A DNA stretch of 64,000 bases, from assembly GCF_018127805.1 (NCBI RefSeq), contig NZ_CP072334.1, positions 1,962,001-2,026,000 on the forward strand, read 5' to 3'. The notes below the pieces were generated by a model. It saw nothing but the letters and a program-made list of their open reading frames with translations, did not search any database and was not told the origin of the DNA. A program made the translations under genes and the position numbers. Positions 8,479-15,646 of the stretch are shown here, piece after piece. Position 1 is the stretch's first letter; each line of letters opens with the position of its first letter. Origin of the DNA: Prevotella sp. oral taxon 475 (GTDB lineage Bacteria > Bacteroidota > Bacteroidia > Bacteroidales > Bacteroidaceae).

Positions 8479-9837
8479 CTATTTCTCTTCCATCAATTTC
8501 TTAAATTCTTCGAACGAAACTTTCTTCTTCGTCAGTTTCACCACATTCTTCAACGCCTCCGTCAGCTTGTGGTCCACAGCCTGATCCACCCATTCGTGAA
8601 TACGTTCTTCCTGTTTCATCATCTCAGTGACATAGTTGTCGAGAACCTCTTCGGTTACATTATTCATGCCGTATTGTGCAAACAGCATGCGTGCTTGTTC
8701 CTTAGCAGCTTTCCGCACGTCAGCATCTTCCACCTTGATGCCCGTCGTTGCCACAAGCTGTTCTTTGATGAGATGCCATTGCAACTCTTTAATACTGTTT
8801 TCGAAGTTCTTTTCAACAAAGTCTGCGCCTTTGTCTTTGTTCTTGGTTTGCATTACACGTTTCAGCAAATCTTCGGCAAAGGGCAATTTCCCCACCTTCT
8901 TTTCGCAATAAGCACGCAGATCGACGAGGAACTTATAATCACTGTTTTGCGCAAGATCTTTGCTCATTCCTTCTGCAATTCTCTTACGGAAATCTTCTTC
9001 GCTTGTCACTTCTCCCTTGCCATAGATCGTGTCGAAGAGTGCCTGATCTATCTTTGCCTTATTGAAACGACTGATTTCTTTGATCTGATAGCTGAAATCT
9101 GCCGTCAGGCCCTCAGCCTCTTCTTTCGATATTTTCAGCAGAGAGGTCACCTCGGTATTACTTTCCGGATAAGCCTTTTTAGGGTTGAAGGTAATGATGT
9201 CGCCCAATTTCGCACCGTCGAAGAGTTTTTTCTGGTCGTCCACCTTTATATATTGAGGCATGATAATAGCATCTTCAACGGTGATACCGCCTTCTTTGGT
9301 GCTTCCATCTTCGTTCAGTTCGCGCAAGTCGCCTTTGATGAGATCGCCCTCTTGGTAGTTTTCCGACTTTTCATATTCTCCGGCACGCGAGGTAAACACG
9401 TTCACCTGCTCATCCACCATCTTGTCGTCTACTGTTATTTCATAGTAGTTCAACTTGTCTTTCTCTGTCAGCTCCACCTTAAACTCAGGCGCAATAGCCA
9501 TGTCGAACACAAATGTGTAGGGAGCCGGTTGTTCCAAGTCCTGCGGTTGCTGTTTTTCTGAAGGGAGCGGTTCGCCCAATACGGCGATATTGTTTTCCTT
9601 TATATAATTGTATAGCTGTTCGCCAACCAACCGGTTGATCTCATCCGCCTTTACCGAAGTTCCTATTTGGCGTTTGATAAGCCCCATTGGAGCTTGTCCC
9701 GGACGGAACCCTGGCAGATTAGCCTTTTTGCGATAGTCTTTCAGTGTCTTCTCAACTTTGTCTTTGTAGTCAGCCTCTTCAACGGTGAGCGTAAGCAAAC
9801 CGCGGATTTTATCGGCATTTTCAAATGAAATGTTCAT
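8479..9837 (-). CDS. tig: Trigger factor, ribosome-associated chaperone
   Basis: A 452-residue protein binding nascent chains at the ribosome exit. The N-terminal domain carries the ribosome-docking signature GFRPGQAPMGLI (about residues 43-54, usual GFRxGxxP). The middle region (about 150-250) corresponds to the FKBP-type domain, and the C-terminal half is the helical substrate-binding arm region. It lies directly upstream of clpP-clpX, the conserved arrangement linking folding to proteolysis. A TAATTTTG box 50 bases upstream (9887-9894) is a likely promoter. Confidence 0.95.
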   Translation of the reverse strand: MNISFENADKIRGLLTLTVEEADYKDKVEKTLKDYRKKANLPGFRPGQAPMGLIKRQIGTSVKADEINRLVGEQLYNYIKENNIAVLGEPLPSEKQQPQDLEQPAPYTFVFDMAIAPEFKVELTEKDKLNYYEITVDDKMVDEQVNVFTSRAGEYEKSENYQEGDLIKGDLRELNEDGSTKEGGITVEDAIIMPQYIKVDDQKKLFDGAKLGDIITFNPKKAYPESNTEVTSLLKISKEEAEGLTADFSYQIKEISRFNKAKIDQALFDTIYGKGEVTSEEDFRKRIAEGMSKDLAQNSDYKFLVDLRAYCEKKVGKLPFAEDLLKRVMQTKNKDKGADFVEKNFENSIKELQWHLIKEQLVATTGIKVEDADVRKAAKEQARMLFAQYGMNNVTEEVLDNYVTEMMKQEERIHEWVDQAVDHKLTEALKNVVKLTKKKVSFEEFKKLMEEK

Positions 9838-9886
9838 CTTCGATGTCTTTATTATAATGTTGTTTTTATCTTTTCACATTGAGTTG

Positions 9887-9894
9887 CAAAATTA
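9887..9894 (-). promoter_or_regulatory. -7 box for tig
   Basis: TAATTTTG on the minus strand, matching TAnnTTTG, 50 bases upstream of the tig ATG. Twenty bases further upstream is TTAG, one mismatch from the TTTG -33 element. Confidence 0.6.
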
Positions 9895-10038
9895 CTGATA
9901 ATTGGTGTAATGACCTAACATAAAAGCATAAAAAACATTTCGCCTCGGGAGAATCTGAGTGCAACGAAAGTGCAATCCTGTTCCTCGATGTGGAGTATAA
10001 ATGGGTCACTTCCCAACAAACGTAATGCTACCTATACC

Positions 10039-11862
10039 TTATTCTTTCGTATGCCGGTCGTAATCCCATTTATTGTAGACGAGTCTTAGCGTGGGTTTCC
10101 ACGAGTTGCTGCTGATGTCTTTTTGTGCTATATAATAAGGTGTGTCGATGTGGGCGATGCGAAAGAGGAGATGGCAGAGCGCATCCGACATGCCCGGACG
10201 AGCAGTGGCCCGTTGCAGGTCGTGCCAAAGGTGGGGATGAGAGCGGATGAAAGCAGCAGAACCCCACACCACCAGGGGGATGTCGTTCATGCTGTGCAGA
10301 TATTCGGGCAAGTCTTCGGGCGTTGTTGCTCGGCCGAACTGGTCGCGCCAGTCATAGATTTCTTCGCCATGATCGGAGAGATACACCACCGCTGCATTCT
10401 TATTGCGCAGGGTATTGAAGATGGTTCCCATCACATCATCATTATATCGCGTAGCGTTGTCGTATTCGGCCACCTGCTGCCGTTTGGCCCGAGTCATCCA
10501 AGGGCCACCTTGCGGGATATCTTTCGCCGCAAAAACGTTGAAGGTCGGCGTGTCGGGATATTTGTCTTTGGCATCAAAATGTTGCCCGTTGAGATGGAAG
10601 AGCAACAGGCGGAGTCGTTGCGGGTGAGCGGTGGCATGGCGCAGACCGCGCCATACGAGGTCGCCGTCGAGCGTTCCTCGGCTGCTTTCCACCAAATGAT
10701 AGGCCAAAGGGCGAATGCGAGGATGGTAGATGAAGCCGCTGAGGGTGTATTCGGTAAAAACAGAACTGGCGGGATTGAACTGATTATCCCACATCTCCAC
10801 CGTGTAGCCCGCCTGTTTGAAGACGACGGGAAACAAAGGACTCGCACTCCAGTTCTGCCTTTTCGACACATCGTTGCAGCTCAGTAGAGCTTTCACGGCC
10901 TCGGTGGTGAAGTTGTACGGACTGATATAGCGGTCGAACGCCAACAGCTGCCCTCTTTTCTGCTCGGCTACCATGTGCGGCGTGGTGGGCAGAGGGTAAC
11001 CATAGAGCTGGGCATGACGCTTGATATACGATTCGCCGATGACCACTACCAACGTCAACGAGTCGGTTTCTCGCCGCAACAGACACCGTGCGCGCTGCTT
11101 TGAGGCCCGTTCGTTACTGGCGATTCCCTCTTCTATCTCGTGCTTCATCAAGTGCGGAACAAACAAACTGTAAGTCATAATCGAGAGTTCGTCTTTCGAA
11201 TAGCCCTCATATCGTATGTTCCACCATTCGGCTTCGGCCGTGGTACGGCATCGAAACAGTGCCGGAAGGGCGCAACCGGTGTAAATCAGTGCCGCCAAAC
11301 CTGTCAGGAGGATGCCCGAAAGCACCTTGTCGTTCAGCCGATTTTGCAACCATCGCCCCCAACGAATACGGTTTCGTTCGCCCGTCACCACGAGAACAAC
11401 AAACAGTAACGTCAGTGCATAACTCTTGAAAGCCCCTTGGGAGAGGGCGAATGTGGAGAAAAAGCCGGCCGCCTCGCTTCTGTTGGTTTCCATCACCAAC
11501 ATCACCACCTTCGGCGTAAGTTCCGATTTGAGGGCGAAATGCAGAAAAGTGCGCAACAAAACGCACCACACCGGCAACACATACAACAGCCTTTTGACCC
11601 ATGCTCGGCCAATGCCGTGCACCAGGGCGGTGAAAAGATAGGCTATTCCTAAAGCAGCTGCAAGGTGAAGCACAGCTGCCGCCACCTCCATAGGATAGGC
11701 ATGCAGATGCTTAATGGCCTCAAGCGGCATCAGAATGATGGAGGAGAACAGGGCTAAGAAGAAAACCCACTCTCTGAGCGGACGTATCAGCAAAGGTGTC
11801 ATTGGGTTGTTAGGGTGTTGATGGAGTGCAAAGTTCGACATTTTTATTCGGAAATAAGCCAT
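10039..11862 (-). CDS. Phosphoethanolamine transferase-like inner-membrane sulfatase-fold enzyme
   Basis: About 607 residues from the first ATG; ATGs at 11841 or 11802 are also plausible starts because the region before MTPLLIRPL does not look conserved. Four to five N-terminal membrane segments (about residues 28-185) precede a periplasmic alkaline-phosphatase-fold domain. Metal and catalytic motifs match EptA/CptA-type enzymes: VVVIGESYIKRH near 270, NFTTEAV near 318 with the nucleophile Thr, and YLSDHGEEIYD near 490. Such enzymes move phosphoethanolamine from phosphatidylethanolamine to lipid A or core sugars, altering charge and polymyxin resistance. The acceptor cannot be read from sequence. 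It stands alone on the minus strand. Confidence 0.85.
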   Translation of the reverse strand: MAYFRIKMSNFALHQHPNNPMTPLLIRPLREWVFFLALFSSIILMPLEAIKHLHAYPMEVAAAVLHLAAALGIAYLFTALVHGIGRAWVKRLLYVLPVWCVLLRTFLHFALKSELTPKVVMLVMETNRSEAAGFFSTFALSQGAFKSYALTLLFVVLVVTGERNRIRWGRWLQNRLNDKVLSGILLTGLAALIYTGCALPALFRCRTTAEAEWWNIRYEGYSKDELSIMTYSLFVPHLMKHEIEEGIASNERASKQRARCLLRRETDSLTLVVVIGESYIKRHAQLYGYPLPTTPHMVAEQKRGQLLAFDRYISPYNFTTEAVKALLSCNDVSKRQNWSASPLFPVVFKQAGYTVEMWDNQFNPASSVFTEYTLSGFIYHPRIRPLAYHLVESSRGTLDGDLVWRGLRHATAHPQRLRLLLFHLNGQHFDAKDKYPDTPTFNVFAAKDIPQGGPWMTRAKRQQVAEYDNATRYNDDVMGTIFNTLRNKNAAVVYLSDHGEEIYDWRDQFGRATTPEDLPEYLHSMNDIPLVVWGSAAFIRSHPHLWHDLQRATARPGMSDALCHLLFRIAHIDTPYYIAQKDISSNSWKPTLRLVYNKWDYDRHTKE

Positions 11863-11977
11863 TGACCTGCGGTTTTAAAAGGTCATTCTGGAGCAAATCC
11901 GTTCTGTCGAACATTCTGTTTGAGATCGAGACGCCAACATATTCATTTTCAATCATTTGCAAAGGCCCTTGCAAAAG

Positions 11978-12054
11978 CTTAGCTTTTACACGCTGTTTTC
12001 TTAGCTTTTACTTCTTATTCTCTTAGCTTTCGCACTTCATTTTCTTAGCTTTTG
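11978..12054. repeat. Four-unit 22-bp array of CTTAGCTTTY
   Basis: CTTAGCTTTT or CTTAGCTTTC starts at 11978, 12000, 12022 and 12044, exactly 22 bp apart, each followed by about 12 unrelated T/C-rich bases. The same motif and the same period occur at 15195-15265 and 30481-30580; single copies are at about 12660 and 42541. Function unknown. Confidence 0.85.
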
Positions 12055-12115
12055 AAATATGTTTCACAACGACATAAAAATCAAGAATTTACCACGGTCT
12101 AAAATCAATCTCAAA

Positions 12116-12283
12116 TATCGTTGCACAAACAACCGTATAACGAGGGGTTTGTTTTCCTGTTTATTCGGTTCTCATCTCATGTATCTTTATGTAAACAACT
12201 GCGTCGCGATGGATCTGCTTTCCTATTTATTCGGGTTCTATCTCATACATTTTTGCGCAAACAACCGCATAGCGGTTGGTCTG
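12116..12283. repeat. About 2.5 imperfect direct repeats of roughly 63 bp
   Basis: Units share CAAACAAC, a CCGTATAACG-like dyad, TTTCCT.TTTATTCGG and TCTCATCTCATGTAT-like stretches, spaced about 63-68 bp. The last partial unit runs into the left arm of the element at 12274. No convincing gene is present here. Confidence 0.6.
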
Positions 12284-12533
12284 TTGGTAGAGCAGGGTTG
12301 GCGAATGAAATGAGCCTACCCTGTCTACGGCACACAAAGAGAAAACAAGGCCGTAGGTCTTGGTCTCTCCAATCTCTCCCTGTTAGAGATTCAAACAGAC
12401 CGAAACCTGCCCAATCTTCTTTATTTAGGAGGTGTAGAGAGACCAACCCCGATGGGGTTGAAAGGGGAAATGTCCCGCTTAGACAGGGTAGGCTCATTTC
12501 ATTCGCCAACCCTGTCCTTCCAACAGACCAACC
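12274..12533. mobile_element. MITE-like element with 54-bp terminal inverted repeats
   Basis: The left arm (12274-12327) and right arm (12480-12533) are inverted copies with about four mismatches; each contains GGTTGGCGAATGAAATGAG or its complement. The internal roughly 150 bp have a nested inverted repeat (TTGGTCTCTCC at about 12359 and AGAGAGACCAA at about 12436) and no credible coding sequence. The size, long terminal repeats and lack of genes fit a non-autonomous miniature transposable element; no clear target-site duplication was seen. A large structured intergenic repeat is the alternative. Confidence 0.6.
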
Positions 12534-12542
12534 CTTACAGGG

Positions 12543-12665
12543 TTGTTTACTAATTCGACAACCCCACTCCTTTCCTCTCTACTTCTTACTATTTCTCTTC
12601 TTTTCTCCTTACTACTTTCCTCTTACTCCTTTCTACTCCCCTCCTTACTCCTCCACCTCTTAGCT
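12543..12665. repeat. Homopyrimidine tract rich in TTACTCC
   Basis: Over 100 bases almost purely C and T on the plus strand, built of loose TTACTCC/TTTCTCC units. Similar shorter tracts are at 4070-4135, 17152-17215, 22765-22800, 30437-30475, 37076-37110 and 60310-60365, always between genes. Confidence 0.6.
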
Positions 12666-12687
12666 TTCACAATCTGTTCCTCTTTTT

Positions 12688-14964
12688 TCAATTTTTCTTC
12701 CGTTCTCCCTGCAACTGAAACACCAGGTGTCCACCCTTCAAAAGTTCTTCGTGCGACACACGATAACCTTTAAATGGCTTGTTGCCAAGGGTGATGGCGT
12801 TGATGAAAATGTCGGTGGGCTGTTGGCGTTTTGCCTCGATAACCAACGCGTTGCGTCCCCATTGTCCCTTGTCTAAGTGAATGGTTATGCGGTTGAACAC
12901 GGGCGACGAAAGCGTGTAGGCAGGTTCGCCGGGACAGTCGGGATAAAAGCCCATCATGTTAAACACCAGCCATGCCGACATTGTTCCTGTGTCGTCGTTG
13001 CCTGGGATGCCGTCGGGTGCGTTCTTAAAGTATTTCGCCATCAGTCGATGAAGCTCTTTTTGTGTGCGCCACTCTTCGCCCTTGAAGTACGAGAATAGGT
13101 GCGGATAGGCAATATCGGGTTCGTTGGCAGGGTCGTAAAGTTCCTTGTCGAACACCATTTGCAGCTTATCTACAAAGGGCTTTTGTCCACCCATCAGCTT
13201 GGCAAGCCCCATTACGTCGTGCGGAACATAGAAAGTGTAGTTCCAAGCGTTGCCTTCGTGAAAGCCTGGACTAGGCTCGAAGTTCTCACCTTGTTTGGGA
13301 TTGAAGGGCGAATAGAACTTGCCGCCCGGCAGGATGGGCCTAAGTGTGCCGTATTCTTTGCTGTAATAGTGGCGATAGCCCAGCGAACGGTTGTAGAATA
13401 GTCGTGCATCGGCCTTCTTTCCCAAAGCAGCGGCCAACCGCGACAGAGCATTGTCGGCGATATAATACTCTAACGCGTGCGAAACAGAGTTGTCGTACTG
13501 TTCGCGCAGCGGCACATAGCCCAGCGAAAGATAGTCGTCGTTGTCGGGACGAAGTAAGTTTTGGGGGCCAGGAGTGGTTGCGCCCTTGCGCATAGCCTCG
13601 TATGCCGTGTTGATATCATAACCACGAAGACCTTTCAACCACGTGTCTACGATGACGGGAATGGCAGGGTCGCCCTCCATGGTATAGGTTTCGCGGCCGT
13701 AGAGTTCCCATTTGGGCAGCCAACCATGCTCGCGATACATGTCGATCATGGTGCGAACCATGTCGCGTTGACGGTTGGGGTAGACGAGGGTGAGCAGTTG
13801 GTGCACGTTGCGGTAGGTGTCCCACAGCGAGAACACGGTGTAACGGTTGCCCTCGCGCATAGTTTTCACCTCGCCCGTCTCGAGTGTGGGGTATTGCCCA
13901 TTAACGTCTTGCAAGATATTGGGGTGCAACAAGGCGTGGTAAAGGGCCGTGTAGAACACCGTTCGTTGGTCTTCTGTTCCACCTTCAACCTCTATGCGTG
14001 ACAGGTCTTTGTTCCAAGCGTTGCGTGCCTCTTCCTTTATATTGTCGAAATCTTTGCCCTTTTGTTCGGCATCGAGGTTTTCGCGGGCGTTGGCCATGCT
14101 AACAAACGACACGCCCATGCGTACCACAACGGGTTCGTTGGCATGGCTGTCGAAGTTGAGATACACGCCAATGTCGTCGCCAGCGATCTCTTTCGTGTAG
14201 TTGGTGTATAGCTTATATTTGCCGTTGTCCTTATCCCATTCGGCCTCTACGCCCGTCATGGGACGTTGTTTTTTCCAGTATCCGGCAGCCGTGGGCTTAG
14301 TGTCTACGCGCATAACGAAATAGATGGGGAACACGGCTTGTGGGTTGTAGCAGAACGTTCCCAGCAGTTTCACGCCCTCGTATTCGGTATCGCTTACGCG
14401 ACGAACCATCGCTCCCGTTTCGTTTGTTAGTCCTTCGCCCAGGTTCAACAAAATGTTGCTCTTGCCTTTGGGGAACCAAAAGCGCGCCATCGAGGTGCGT
14501 GGGGTGGCCGTTACCTCGGTGCGCACGTCGTAACGGGGTAAGTAATTGGTGTAATAACCTGGTGAAGCCTGCTGCTGGGTCATAGAACTGCCATACGCTT
14601 TGTAGTCTACTTCGAGCTTACCTGTTGTGGGCATGAGCAGCAGCGAACCCAAATCGGGACAGCCAACACCGCTCAGGTTGACGTGAGAATAGCCAGTGAA
14701 GTAAACGTTATGATACTCGTAGGGCGTTGACCACCAACGTGCGTCCTTGTCGAACTTATTGTTGGCAGAACCCATCACATTGAAAGGCACCACCGACATC
14801 AGGCCATTGGGGCACACTGCACCGGGATTGGTGGTGCCGAAATTGGTTGTTCCGATAAAGGCGTTCACATAGTCTGCGGGTTGTTTCCGGGCACTGACGG
14901 TATGCGTCAGCAACATCAGACCGGCGATCAGCGCACCGCGCCAAAGCGTTTTTTCTATCTTCAT
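12688..14964 (-). CDS. GH92 alpha-1,2-mannosidase, secreted
   Basis: A 758-residue calcium-dependent exo-alpha-mannosidase of family GH92, abundant in Bacteroidetes that forage on host or yeast mannans and N-glycans. The ATG at 14964 gives a clear signal peptide (MKIEKTLWRGALIAGLMLLT). The N-terminal beta-sandwich begins with YVNAFIGT and PGAVCPNGLMSVVPF; the catalytic barrel has WDTYRNVHQLLTLV and, near residue 655, GNDDTGTMSAWLVF, which carries the catalytic acidic residues of the family. It has no lipobox, so it is probably periplasmic or secreted. No SusC/SusD pair adjoins it. A TATTTTTG box lies 91 bases upstream. Confidence 0.93.
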   Translation of the reverse strand: MKIEKTLWRGALIAGLMLLTHTVSARKQPADYVNAFIGTTNFGTTNPGAVCPNGLMSVVPFNVMGSANNKFDKDARWWSTPYEYHNVYFTGYSHVNLSGVGCPDLGSLLLMPTTGKLEVDYKAYGSSMTQQQASPGYYTNYLPRYDVRTEVTATPRTSMARFWFPKGKSNILLNLGEGLTNETGAMVRRVSDTEYEGVKLLGTFCYNPQAVFPIYFVMRVDTKPTAAGYWKKQRPMTGVEAEWDKDNGKYKLYTNYTKEIAGDDIGVYLNFDSHANEPVVVRMGVSFVSMANARENLDAEQKGKDFDNIKEEARNAWNKDLSRIEVEGGTEDQRTVFYTALYHALLHPNILQDVNGQYPTLETGEVKTMREGNRYTVFSLWDTYRNVHQLLTLVYPNRQRDMVRTMIDMYREHGWLPKWELYGRETYTMEGDPAIPVIVDTWLKGLRGYDINTAYEAMRKGATTPGPQNLLRPDNDDYLSLGYVPLREQYDNSVSHALEYYIADNALSRLAAALGKKADARLFYNRSLGYRHYYSKEYGTLRPILPGGKFYSPFNPKQGENFEPSPGFHEGNAWNYTFYVPHDVMGLAKLMGGQKPFVDKLQMVFDKELYDPANEPDIAYPHLFSYFKGEEWRTQKELHRLMAKYFKNAPDGIPGNDDTGTMSAWLVFNMMGFYPDCPGEPAYTLSSPVFNRITIHLDKGQWGRNALVIEAKRQQPTDIFINAITLGNKPFKGYRVSHEELLKGGHLVFQLQGERKKN

Positions 14965-15054
14965 TCTGCTTAGGTTGTTAAGATGCACTGCCGTTCTGGC
15001 TGTTTCAAAGCGTCAAACAGCTGGGACGGCGTGGTGCCTCGTTGAATTTCTCTG

Positions 15055-15062
15055 CAAAAATA
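15055..15062 (-). promoter_or_regulatory. -7 box for the GH92 gene
   Basis: TATTTTTG on the minus strand, 91 bases ahead of the ATG at 14964. No good -33 partner 20 bases upstream was found. Confidence 0.45.
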
Positions 15063-15194
15063 GGCATTTTCCGGAGAATGTCTGCCTCTTTGTCTGATTC
15101 TCCTTTTTTATATTTCGTCTTTTAGGAAAAAAGCCATCGCTTTTCATAGAAAACTATCTGAAGAACAATGAGTTATCAAACCGGTTTCCCATCT

Positions 15195-15268
15195 CTTAGC
15201 TTTCGCCTTCCATTTTCTTAGCTTTCGGCCTGCGTTTCCTTAGCTTTCGGGTGGCGAAAGCTAAGAGA
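15195..15268. repeat. 22-bp array of CTTAGCTTTCG ending in an inverted unit
   Basis: CTTAGCTTTCG starts at 15195, 15217 and 15239, exactly 22 bp apart, followed by an inverted copy CGAAAGCTAAG at about 15255-15265, so the outer unit can form a hairpin. The outer flanks CCATCT and AGATGG are also inverted. It lies just upstream of the promoter of leader copy 2. Confidence 0.85.
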
Positions 15269-15290
15269 TGGAAAATTAATTGTGGGAAGA

Positions 15291-15322
15291 TTTGTCCGGG
15301 AAGAAGATTTCGCTTATCTTTG
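15291..15322 (+). promoter_or_regulatory. Promoter of cassette 2 (TTTG-N20-TATCTTTG)
   Basis: TTTG at 15291-15294, 20 bases, TATCTTTG at 15315-15322: a full Bacteroidetes promoter match with the same spacing as the other three cassettes, although the surrounding sequence has diverged. Confidence 0.85.
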
Positions 15323-15440
15323 CAGCCGTGATAACAAATGTGCGTATAAATAATCAAAGTGTAACAGAATGGAAGAGTAGAAATTTTTCTACATCTTTTA
15401 ACACACACTGTTTGGTAGTCTATCAGAAAATGATTACCTT

Positions 15441-15465
15441 ACACACACACACACACACACACACA
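15441..15465. repeat. (AC)12 dinucleotide microsatellite
   Basis: Pure AC repeat, 12 units plus one base, inside leader copy 2, about 180 bases before the start codon of the BspA-like gene. It is the shortest of the four homologous tracts. Confidence 0.97.
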
Positions 15466-15540
15466 GTATGCGCACCTATTAGTAGCGCAACACTTTTTCA
15501 CTTTTTTCTACGCGCGCGCAAAGAGCGTGTGTTCCTTATC

Positions 15541-15570
15541 AGCAAAGGGCTTGCAAGAGTTCCCTTTGCT
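15541..15570 (+). terminator. Terminator-like hairpin in leader copy 2
   Basis: AGCAAAGGG pairs with CCCTTTGCT around a 12-nt loop, followed by TCTCTTTTTC on the transcript. It lies 77 nt upstream of the BspA-like start codon, in the same place as the hairpins of the other three leaders. Confidence 0.65.
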
Positions 15571-15646
15571 TCTCTTTTTCATGCGGTAGTTGTTCGCTCA
15601 TCAACTCCATATTCTCAACAAGTATATCAACTCAAATAATATAAAT

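Larger units (their letters stand above)
15323..15646 (+). promoter_or_regulatory. Leader cassette copy 2 with open (His-Thr) leader frame
   Basis: About 324 nt leader of the second BspA-like gene. From the GTG at 15328, or the ATG at 15430, an open frame runs through (CA)12 as (HT)n, continues through the GC-rich part and the hairpin at 15541-15570 (VCAPI.SA.LFHF, then RAR, KGL and VPF.SLF), and stops with TAA at 15637-15639, 7 nt before the BspA-like ATG. The 5' hairpin (GTAGAAA/TTTCTAC, 15377-15392) shows a paired C-G to T-A change relative to copies 1, 3 and 4. This copy is in the read-through frame. Confidence 0.75.

Noticed and set aside
8569..9561. A 330-residue plus-strand frame opposite tig
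   Set aside because: It is antisense to a well-supported trigger factor gene and has the low-complexity Phe/Leu/His composition of an antisense shadow.
11978..12054. Short regularly spaced repeats that could be taken for a CRISPR array
   Set aside because: The repeat is only about 10-11 bp with roughly 12-bp intervals, far below CRISPR sizes, orientation changes in the 30481 array, and there are no cas genes nearby.
12121..12663. A 180-residue plus-strand frame across the spacer before the mannosidase gene
   Set aside because: It spans the 63-bp repeats, the MITE-like inverted repeats and the homopyrimidine tract. The predicted protein is compositionally odd (ending in Phe/Leu/Ser/Pro runs), so it is not supported.
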